From the NCBI GenBank assembly GCA_049644345.1, contig JBARRS010000211.1:1-10408 (forward strand): 10,408 nt of DNA, written 5' to 3'. Shown here piece after piece: positions 1 through 5,763 of this stretch; position 1 is the stretch's first letter; every line of letters begins with the position of its first letter. A program made the translations under genes and the position numbers. The DNA comes from JBARRS01 sp049644345. GTDB taxonomy: Bacteria > Actinomycetota > Thermoleophilia > Gaiellales > Gaiellaceae. The notes under the pieces are model-generated. The model did not search any database. It saw nothing but the letters and a program-made list of their open reading frames with translations, and was not told where the DNA came from.

Positions 1-112
1 CTGCTGCGATCGCCGCCGCCCGACCGGGAGGAGGCGGGGGGACGAAGGCTCGGAACCCGTCCCCACTGCTTCATCCTGAAGATGGATGCCGGCACGGTCC
101 GAAACCTTCGCC

Positions 113-766
113 TCACGGGTTGAGCTGGAAGGGCGGATACCTGTCGGTCACCAGGACGAAGGCGTAGGCGACAACGCGGTTGCTCCAGCGCAGCACGCCG
201 AGCACGAAGTCGAACAGGCCTCGGGGATAGCGGCCGGTGAAGAGGATCGCGAACCAGGCGATGATCACCGCCACGAACGCTGCGATCCAGAGAAACAGGA
301 GCAGGATGTAGTGAGGGACGGCGAGCAGCCACTTCACCAGGGGAAGCCAGCGGTTCAGCTCCTCCTTTGCATCTGGATAGCCGAAGTCGAGCGCGACTGC
401 CTGGTGCTCGTCCGTGGACGGGTAGTGGTCGTCCATCAGCGCGAGATAGGCGCTGATCCTGTTCGAGAACCTGAGCAGCTCGAGATTCCAGTCGAACCAC
501 CAGCGCGGATACTTCCGCCGGAACACGATCATCAAGAGCGGCGCAAGAAACAGGAGCCCGCCCGTCCCCCCGGCGATCGCCGAGACGTGTCCGCCGGTGC
601 CATAGGTCCCCTGTTCGCCGCCGATGCTGGCTGCCACGATCATGATCGGGATCGCGACGATCAGCCTGAATGCGGTCGTCAACCGGTTGAGGTCTCGGTC
701 CGGGTACTCGACCGAGAACTGCACCGGGTAGCGCTCCCCGCCTTTGATCTGGCTACTTGACTCCAT
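113..766 (-). CDS. DUF4389-family integral membrane protein
   Basis: A 217-residue polytopic membrane protein. The sequence carries an internal duplication: residues 84-116 and 178-211 share the pattern YPRxxFDxxLxxLRxSNRxxAYxxLxxDxYP, and each copy follows a hydrophobic stretch (about 31-48 plus 68-82, then 141-177). This layout matches the DUF4389 family, whose function is unknown. I place the start at the ATG at 766 because GGGGAGG lies 10 bases upstream. The open frame runs on to 925, but that extension is Arg/Ser/Gly-rich, has no membrane character and overlaps the L31 start. The gene is transcribed away from rpmE across a 148-base gap. The ribosome site is part of a perfect palindrome (780-791), so translation could be structure-dependent. 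Family assignment is fairly sure; no biochemical role can be stated. Confidence 0.85.
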   Translation of the reverse strand: MESSSQIKGGERYPVQFSVEYPDRDLNRLTTAFRLIVAIPIMIVAASIGGEQGTYGTGGHVSAIAGGTGGLLFLAPLLMIVFRRKYPRWWFDWNLELLRFSNRISAYLALMDDHYPSTDEHQAVALDFGYPDAKEELNRWLPLVKWLLAVPHYILLLFLWIAAFVAVIIAWFAILFTGRYPRGLFDFVLGVLRWSNRVVAYAFVLVTDRYPPFQLNP

Positions 767-779
767 GAGTGCAGAACCT

Positions 780-791
780 CCCCTCGAGGGG
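780..791. promoter_or_regulatory. Perfect 12-base palindrome overlapping the DUF4389 gene's ribosome site
   Basis: CCCCTCGAGGGG is self-complementary and runs directly into GGGGCCCC (788-795) and a further G/C-only stretch to 804. In the minus-strand message, the four G of the palindrome are the first half of the GGGGAGG ribosome site of the gene starting at 766. Folding (CCCC, loop UCGA, GGGG) would hide part of that site. It could equally be a DNA operator in the divergent promoter region. The palindrome is seen directly; its role is inferred. Confidence 0.4.
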
Positions 792-914
792 CCCCCGCGG
801 CCCCGTGAAGGCCCGATTCTTGCGGAATACCGAGCCCGCCTCGAGCGTTTTCCTATTTGCGGCTGCCGAACCGATGGTTTGTGCCCGCCGTAATCACGAA
901 GGAGGCACTCTCTC

Positions 915-1124
915 TTGAAAAACATTCACCCCGAGCTCACGCTCGCGAGCGTCCGGTGTACGTCCTGCGGGAACGCGTTCACGACTCGCTCCACGCGGAG
1001 CGAGATGGTCGTCGACGTCTGCTCGAACTGCCATCCGGCCTACACCGGAGCGGAGCGAACCGTCCGCACCGGCGGTCGGATCGAGCGCTTCGAGCGGCGG
1101 CGGCAGCTCGCGGGCCGTACCTAA
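915..1124 (+). CDS. rpmE: 50S ribosomal protein L31 (bL31), zinc-binding form
   Basis: A 69-residue protein with the L31 signatures: an N-terminal KNIHPE segment, a CxxCGN motif (Cys15, Cys18), a DVCSNCHPAYTG block (Cys36, Cys39) and TGGRIERF. All four cysteines of the zinc-binding ('C+') form are present. bL31 sits in the large subunit and contributes to the intersubunit bridge near the central protuberance. The start is TTG at 915, supported by AAGGAGG at 899-905 and by the conserved N-terminus beginning exactly there. The stop is 28 bases ahead of the likely CTG start of the sigma-factor gene, with no terminator between, so the two are probably co-transcribed. In many actinobacteria rpmE follows rho; rho is not visible here. 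Confidence 0.96.
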   Translation: MKNIHPELTLASVRCTSCGNAFTTRSTRSEMVVDVCSNCHPAYTGAERTVRTGGRIERFERRRQLAGRT

Positions 1125-1152
1125 GCCCAACACGAAAAGGAAGTGAGAAGAA

Positions 1153-2223
1153 CTGAACACGATCACCTTTGATGCACTTGTCCACGTCTTCCTCGACGAC
1201 GCCGAGGAGCGCGGGACGATCGACGAGAGCGAGTTGGAGACGCTCGCGCTCGAGCACGACCTCGGCGAGGACGAGCTTGCCGCGCTGCGCGCGGAGCTCG
1301 AAGAGCGCGAAGTCGAGCTCGTCGCGCCCACGCCTGTCGAGACCGCGACTCCCACCGGTAGGGAGGAGGCTCCCGTCTCGACCGATTCGCTGACCCAGTT
1401 CATGAACGCGGCCGGTCGCTACCGGCTGCTGACCGCGGCCGAGGAGGTCGCGCTGGCAAAGCGGGTCGAGCGAGGCGACAGGGCCGCGAAGGAGCGGATG
1501 ATCAACTCGAACCTACGTCTGGTCGTCTCGATCGCCCGGCGCTACCAGCGGCAGGACATGCCGCTGCTCGACCTGATCCAGGAGGGCGTGATCGGCCTGA
1601 ACCGCGCGGTCGAGAAGTTCGACTGGCGGCGGGGCTACAAGTTCTCGACCTACGCCACCTGGTGGATCCGCCAGGCCTGCCAGCGGGCGGTCTCGGGCCA
1701 GTCGGCCACGATCCGGGTCCCGACGCACGTCCACGAGCGGCGGGTCAAGCTGGCGCGCGCTCAGAACCGGCTTCAGACCCAGCTGGGGCGGGACCCGACG
1801 CGCGAGGAGCTCGTCGAGGCGACGGGGCTTCCGCTCAAGCACGTCGACGAGGCGCTCGACGCGGCCGAGGCACCTGTGTCGCTGAACCAGAGCGTCGGCT
1901 CCGACCAGGACGGCGAGCTCGGCGACCTCTTCGGCGACCCGAGTGCGAGTGATCCCGCCGAGGAGGCGGCCGAGTCGCTGCGCCGGCAGGCCGTCCGGGA
2001 TGCGCTGAAGCGGCTGCCCGAGCGCCAGCGGCAGGTGCTCGAGCTTCGGTTCGGCTTCGACGCCGACCCGACGGCGCTCGAGACGATCGGGAAGCAGCTC
2101 GGCATCTCGCGCGAGCGGGTGCGCCAGCTCGAGGCGGAGGGACTGAAACGCCTCGCCGAGGAGCTCGACGGCGGCGCCGCCCTCAAGCTCGCCGACGTCG
2201 ACGACCTAGCCCGCGCCGCCTAG
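1153..2223 (+). CDS. RpoD-like sigma-70 factor (group 1 or 2), probable CTG start
   Basis: A promoter-specificity subunit of RNA polymerase, 356 residues from CTG 1153. Residues 9-57 resemble region 1.1 (a short acidic helical domain). Region 1.2 begins at DSLTQF (78). Region 2 includes NLRLVVSIARRY, the DLIQEGVIGL core-binding segment and YKFSTYATWWIRQ. Region 3 runs through TREELVEATG and PVSLNQSVGSDQD. Region 4 ends in the helix-turn-helix IGKQLGISRERVRQLE. No ATG, GTG or TTG lies in frame between the TGA at 1144 and TTG 1234. Starting at TTG 1234 would cut region 1.1 in half and has no clear ribosome site, whereas CTG 1153 follows AAAAGGAAGTGAG. In region 2.4 the residue matching E. coli T440 is Gln (codon 1681-1683), while Q437, H455 and E458 equivalents are kept. 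That, with ACQRAVSGQSAT in place of the usual AITRxIADQxRT, argues for an alternative RpoD-like factor rather than the housekeeping one. Confidence 0.93.
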   Translation: MNTITFDALVHVFLDDAEERGTIDESELETLALEHDLGEDELAALRAELEEREVELVAPTPVETATPTGREEAPVSTDSLTQFMNAAGRYRLLTAAEEVALAKRVERGDRAAKERMINSNLRLVVSIARRYQRQDMPLLDLIQEGVIGLNRAVEKFDWRRGYKFSTYATWWIRQACQRAVSGQSATIRVPTHVHERRVKLARAQNRLQTQLGRDPTREELVEATGLPLKHVDEALDAAEAPVSLNQSVGSDQDGELGDLFGDPSASDPAEEAAESLRRQAVRDALKRLPERQRQVLELRFGFDADPTALETIGKQLGISRERVRQLEAEGLKRLAEELDGGAALKLADVDDLARAA

Positions 2224-2235
2224 GGCTCCTAGCAC

Positions 2236-2264
2236 TTGACAAGCGGCCGGCGCCGTGAAAGAGT
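2236..2264 (+). promoter_or_regulatory. Possible sigma-70-type promoter downstream of the sigma gene
   Basis: A perfect consensus -35 hexamer, TTGACA (2236-2241), is followed after 17 bases by AAGAGT (2259-2264), a poor -10 that keeps the key second A and final T. It would start transcription about 4 bases before the hairpin at 2275-2306, giving only a short RNA. In GC-rich DNA a full TTGACA is noticeable, but the weak -10 keeps confidence low. Confidence 0.25.
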
Positions 2265-2274
2265 CCTATCGCCA

Positions 2275-2306
2275 AGTCCCTGCGGGCCCTCGGGTTCGTA
2301 GGGACT
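2275..2306 (+). terminator. 14-bp RNA hairpin behind the sigma gene, likely terminator
   Basis: AGTCCCTGCGGGCC pairs with GGTTCGTAGGGACT around a CTCG tetraloop: 14 consecutive pairs, three of them G-U in the plus-strand RNA. On the opposite strand those three become A-C mismatches, so the fold belongs to plus-strand transcripts. It lies 51 bases after the sigma stop. The downstream bases (AGGCATTTGTGGGGGCATTTT) are only moderately U-rich, so termination strength is uncertain. It may act as a terminator, a 3' stabilising structure, or part of a small RNA. Confidence 0.55.
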
Positions 2307-2327
2307 AGGCATTTGTGGGGGCATTTT

Positions 2328-2344
2328 CCGTCGCACGTCGACGG
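2328..2344. repeat. Inverted repeat in a convergent intergenic gap
   Basis: CCGTCG-CACGT-CGACGG is a perfect 6-bp stem with a 5-base loop, between the ends of the converging sigma and mannosyltransferase genes. Neither strand has a U-run directly after it, so a role in termination for the minus-strand operon is possible but not shown. Confidence 0.3.
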
Positions 2345-2352
2345 CGATCACG

Positions 2353-3501
2353 CTACGGAAAGACGAACGGCAGCGTGAACGTTGCTGCGACGAGGAGCGC
2401 GATTCCGAGCGTTTGGACGAGCCGCTCCGACCAGCGTGGGCCGGGGATGGCCGCAAGCCCCCAGTAGACCGGCAGGGCGAGCAGGCCGAAGCGGCCTTCG
2501 GACTGGAACGACCCGCTCGTCAACGGCAGCAGGAGCATGAGCGCGGCCATCACGAGCCACGCTTTGGGGACGCGCGTGCGTGCCGCGATCGCGAGCAGGA
2601 CGACGTAGACGATGCAGAGGCAGAGGTCGCGCCAGAGCCACGGCTGCCGGCCCGCCACGCGACCAAAGGTGAGCACAGCGCTCCCGAGCCCCTCGGGGCG
2701 GAAGGAGCGGTTCCATGCGGTCTCAGCCTTCGTCCACGCGAACGCATCGTGGACTGCCCACCCCAGATACAGGGGGTAGCTGAGCAATACTGCTGGCCCT
2801 GCGAACACCGCGGCGAGAGCACGCGTCCGCTCACCCTCCTGAAGCGCTCGCCAGCGATGCACCGCGAGAGCTCCGATCGGAATCGCCACGAGGACCCCCT
2901 CCGGCCGGGCCAGCGTCGCCGCGGCGACACACACCGCGCAGAGAAACCAACGCCTCTTGAGGGCGAAGAGCCCCGCAAGCGAGACCGCGGCGAGCACGAG
3001 CGACTCGGGGTAGGCCATCGAGAAGACGAACCCCATCGGGAAGACGGCGAGGTACGTGGTTGCGCGCTTGGCGATCCGCTCGTCCAGCAGCGCACGGCCG
3101 AGCTCGTAAAAGGCGAAGAGGGCGACGAGGAAGGCGAGGTTCGAGATCAGAACGCCCGCTACGCCCAGTCCCAGGCCGAGCGCGTTCAAGGATCTGAGGA
3201 GAATCGGATAGAGCGGAAAGAACGCAGGGTCGCTCTGCCCTCCGGGGACGAAGAGGTACCCGTGACGCGCCACCACCGCATACCAGGCGCTGTCCCAGGT
3301 GAAAAGGAGTCCGAGCGTGTTCCGCGCCACAGTTATCCGGAAAAAGTGGACCGGCCATCCAGCCGCGTGCACCAGCAGTGCCACACCAATGACGAGGCCT
3401 CTCGAGCCCGCCCACCACACGACGATCCAGCGACGGGCGACCAGCCACTCTCGGATCCGCGCCGTGGCCGCTTGGGCCTCGTCGGGGAGGGCCTCAAGCA
3501 C
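2353..3501 (-). CDS. PIG-V/GPI-mannosyltransferase-2-like membrane glycosyltransferase (GT-C)
   Basis: A 382-residue protein with about nine or ten hydrophobic segments. It shows the motifs of the PIG-V (Mannosyl_trans2) family: TWDSAWY (68-74, with Asp70) followed by RHGY (79-82), FFPLYP (94-99) and AYPES (163-167, Glu166). Eukaryotic PIG-V adds the second mannose of the GPI anchor from dolichol-phosphate-mannose. Bacterial relatives are thought to transfer a sugar from a polyprenyl-phosphate carrier on the outer face of the membrane; the acceptor here is unknown. The start is GTG 3501, preceded by AGGGAGG four bases upstream, and it overlaps the stop of the upstream gene by 8 bases, so the two are probably translationally coupled. 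An N-terminal cytoplasmic helix (1-24) precedes the first membrane span. Family confidence is good; the sugar is inferred. Confidence 0.85.
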   Translation of the reverse strand: MLEALPDEAQAATARIREWLVARRWIVVWWAGSRGLVIGVALLVHAAGWPVHFFRITVARNTLGLLFTWDSAWYAVVARHGYLFVPGGQSDPAFFPLYPILLRSLNALGLGLGVAGVLISNLAFLVALFAFYELGRALLDERIAKRATTYLAVFPMGFVFSMAYPESLVLAAVSLAGLFALKRRWFLCAVCVAAATLARPEGVLVAIPIGALAVHRWRALQEGERTRALAAVFAGPAVLLSYPLYLGWAVHDAFAWTKAETAWNRSFRPEGLGSAVLTFGRVAGRQPWLWRDLCLCIVYVVLLAIAARTRVPKAWLVMAALMLLLPLTSGSFQSEGRFGLLALPVYWGLAAIPGPRWSERLVQTLGIALLVAATFTLPFVFP

Positions 3502-4192
3502 GTCGCCTCCCTAGCCCGGGATTGTGTAGTGCGCGTCCCAGCGAGCGCGCCTCGCTCCGACTCAGTCGGGCCACCTCGACGTCGCTAGATCCGACGACGG
3601 AGCGGCCGAGGACGCGCACGCCGAGCGGACGGAGGGTCTTGCGGTCGGCGAGGTACACGATCGTCCGGCCGCGAAAACGAACGCGGAGAGCGTACGCTGG
3701 GCGCTCGTCGGCGACGACGCTCGTGACGCGGACACCGCGCCAGACCACAGCTCGCTGCGTGAACAGCTCGGCGAGGACGCCCGGGCAGCCGAGCCGGAGC
3801 TCCCCAAGGGCGACGGTGAGAGACGCCGGCGGACGACCGAGCGACTGGATGCGAGTGCCGAGATCCACGAAGCGCTCGCCGTTGCTGAGCACGAACCCCG
3901 CCCCTTGTATCCGTTCCGAGCGACGTCCCGGAACCTGGAACCACTCCTCGACGCAGACCCCTGACAGCCGTCGATGGTTGATCGTCAAGCGAACGTTCAC
4001 GAGCTCGTGACGTCGGAGCGAGCCGATGACCGTGGCCGCGGTCAACTGATTTCGAGTCGCCCGCCGGAGGCCGGCCGCCTGGAGCCCGAACGCCGCGCCT
4101 GCGACTAGGGCGGCGATCAGCGCCGCGAGGATGACCAGCCGCGCGCTACGTATGGGGGCCGCCCAGCGGTGCCGCGTCGACATCGGAGGCAT
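3494..4192 (-). CDS. Membrane-anchored extracytoplasmic protein of unknown function
   Basis: A 232-residue protein I do not recognise. A basic N-terminus (residues 5-18) precedes one hydrophobic segment (about 19-41) that fits an uncleaved anchor or signal peptide; the rest (42-232) is soluble and beta-rich in appearance. It has exactly two cysteines, Cys80 (GVCVEEWF) and Cys136 (LGCPG), both on the presumed outer side, which could form a disulfide. Other features are NGERFVDLG and RGRTIVYLADRKTLRPLG. The second reads like a strand-turn-strand seen in beta-sheet sensor or scaffold domains, but this is only an impression. It is the first gene of a two-gene operon whose second gene, overlapping by 8 bases, is the PIG-V-like enzyme. 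It may be an accessory subunit or substrate of that enzyme. ATG 4192 is chosen as the longest start; ATG 4183 is an alternative, and neither has a strong ribosome site. Confidence 0.75.
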   Translation of the reverse strand: MPPMSTRHRWAAPIRSARLVILAALIAALVAGAAFGLQAAGLRRATRNQLTAATVIGSLRRHELVNVRLTINHRRLSGVCVEEWFQVPGRRSERIQGAGFVLSNGERFVDLGTRIQSLGRPPASLTVALGELRLGCPGVLAELFTQRAVVWRGVRVTSVVADERPAYALRVRFRGRTIVYLADRKTLRPLGVRVLGRSVVGSSDVEVARLSRSEARSLGRALHNPGLGRRRA

Positions 4193-4213
4193 CTAGCGTA
4201 ACCCCCGAGCCCG

Positions 4214-4233
4214 CCGTTCTCGCAAAGGAACGG
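4214..4233. repeat. Inverted repeat in a divergent promoter region
   Basis: CCGTTC-TCGCAAAG-GAACGG is a perfect 6-bp inverted repeat with an 8-base spacer, in the only gap between the divergent genes starting at 4192 and about 4303. It is followed at once by AACCGGTT (a palindrome) and CGGTTAACTGACCG. The position suits an operator controlling both genes, but no regulator is identified. Confidence 0.3.
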
Positions 4234-4302
4234 GGCAACCGGTTAACTGACCGCACGCACCGACTCCAGCATCACCGGCTTGTTCCCGCCGCAGCGATTG
4301 GA

Positions 4303-5748
4303 TTGTCCGCGTTCGCGGCTGTCGTCGTCCGCGTCCCATTCGTGGGCGCCGGAATCGGCCCCGACGAGGGGGGATACGCCTATGTCGCCCAGCAATGGGC
4401 GCGAGGTGCTCGCCTCTACCACGTGGCCTGGGTCGACCGGCCACAGGGCCTGCTGGTGATCTATCGCTTGCTCCTGGATCTGGCTCACGGTCCGCGCGCG
4501 ATCCGCCTGGGCGCCCTCGTCTTCGGCACCGGAGTCACTCTGCTGCTCGGGGCCATCGGTTGGTTGCTCGAGGGGCCGCTCGTGGGTGCCGCTGCTTCGG
4601 GGCTCTACGCGGTCGTCGGCGTCGCGCCGCATCTCGAGGGCTTCACCTTCAATGCGGAGCTCGCTGCGGCGCTGCCCTCGGCGGCGGCCGTCGCCGCCGT
4701 CCTTGCGTGGCATCGATCGGGCTCTCCCGCTTGGTTGATCGCCGCCGGGGCCGCGGGCGGACTCGCCCTGCTGATGAAGCAGTCTGGCTTCGACGGCCTG
4801 CTCGTGGCCATTGCTGTCGTTGTCGGGACGGCCCGACCCTGGAGGCAGAGACTCGGGAACCTGGGATTGCTTCTCTCCGGAGCGCTCCTGCCGGTCGTGG
4901 CGTCCGTCGTCCAGGGGGTCAGTGTCGGCTGGGGGAACTATTGGTTCGCCGTAGTCGGCTACCGGCTGGACGCATCATCCGGAGGAGCCGCATCTCTCTT
5001 CGAGCGGCTCGCGCACCTTGCCCACAGCCTGCTGATCGCGCGGCACGACCTCGTCGGACTGGCGGTCGTCGCCGCGGTCGGGGGCGCCGCGAGCCTGCGG
5101 CGCCGTAGCGTCGAGTGGGTGGGGCTGGTGTGGCTCGCGGCCGCGTTTGTCGGGTTCAACCTCGGAGCGCTCTACTGGGGCCACTACTACGTCCAACTGA
5201 TCCCACCGCTCGTGCTCCTTGCGGCGATTGCGGTCGGGCGTGCTCGTCGTGCGCCTTTGCGAGCGCTGCTGCTCGCGGTGGCAATCGCGCCCGTCCTCGT
5301 CTTCCTCGTCCAGCTTGCGGCAATGCCGCAGGAACAGCAGGAAAACGCCGTCCCCTACTACGGCAGCTACGAAGCCGACCAGCGGGTTGCCCAGATGATT
5401 CGCAGGAACGTCTCGCCCCGCCAGTCGATCTACGTGCTCCAATCCCGCGCCGACGTCTACTTCCTCGCCGATCGCCGGACGCGCTACCGGTACATCTGGG
5501 GGCATGAGATTCACGAGATTCCCGGCGCTCTCACGCAACTCCGCTCGCTGCTTGCGGGCCCCCACCGTCCACGGTTGATCGTCGCGTACACGACGCCGGA
5601 ACACGTAGATCGAACGGGTCGACTGGCCCGCGAGCTGCTGGCCCACTACTGCGACGGCGGCGCGCTCCCCGGTACCGCCACCGTCGTGTACGAAGAGCGT
5701 CCCGGCTGCAGCGGCGGAGCGCAGCGCGGAGCGGCTTCGGGCGGCTGA
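4303..5748 (+). CDS. GT39/PMT_2-like polytopic glycosyltransferase (GT-C)
   Basis: A protein of at least 481 residues with about ten membrane spans and a C-terminal soluble domain (about 365-481). The first outer loop carries the GT-C acidic motif GPDEGGYAYVAQ (Asp21, Glu22) followed by WVDRPQG (43-49), which takes the place of the KPPG-type motif in ArnT/PMT_2 proteins. Such enzymes use polyprenyl-phosphate sugars to glycosylate lipids, glycans or proteins outside the membrane. The C-terminal part (SIYVLQSRADVYFLADRR, then RPRLIVAYTTPEH) resembles the alpha/beta domain often fused to this class. The start is doubtful. TTG 4303 is the only standard start in the open frame, lacks a ribosome site and truncates the first hydrophobic helix, which continues upstream as LVPAAAIG. 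The gene is divergent from the operon at 4192 and converges with the next gene 15 bases after its stop. Confidence 0.82.
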   Translation: MSAFAAVVVRVPFVGAGIGPDEGGYAYVAQQWARGARLYHVAWVDRPQGLLVIYRLLLDLAHGPRAIRLGALVFGTGVTLLLGAIGWLLEGPLVGAAASGLYAVVGVAPHLEGFTFNAELAAALPSAAAVAAVLAWHRSGSPAWLIAAGAAGGLALLMKQSGFDGLLVAIAVVVGTARPWRQRLGNLGLLLSGALLPVVASVVQGVSVGWGNYWFAVVGYRLDASSGGAASLFERLAHLAHSLLIARHDLVGLAVVAAVGGAASLRRRSVEWVGLVWLAAAFVGFNLGALYWGHYYVQLIPPLVLLAAIAVGRARRAPLRALLLAVAIAPVLVFLVQLAAMPQEQQENAVPYYGSYEADQRVAQMIRRNVSPRQSIYVLQSRADVYFLADRRTRYRYIWGHEIHEIPGALTQLRSLLAGPHRPRLIVAYTTPEHVDRTGRLARELLAHYCDGGALPGTATVVYEERPGCSGGAQRGAASGG

Positions 5749-5763
5749 CGACGGCGGCTGCGA

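Noticed and set aside
1..112. Possible end of an upstream gene at the left edge
   Set aside because: Two plus-strand frames are open across it, but there are too few codons and no motif to assign anything.
86..760. Plus-strand open frame of 224 codons
   Set aside because: It is the antisense of the DUF4389 gene, which has duplicated motifs and a ribosome site.
767..925. N-terminal extension of the DUF4389 protein to 925
   Set aside because: The added residues are low-complexity basic sequence, overlap the rpmE start on the other strand, and ignore the good ribosome site before ATG 766.
2413..3588. Plus-strand open frame of 391 codons
   Set aside because: It is opposite the PIG-V-like gene, is highly charged (Arg/Glu/His-rich) without family motifs, and is typical of antisense frames in GC-rich DNA.
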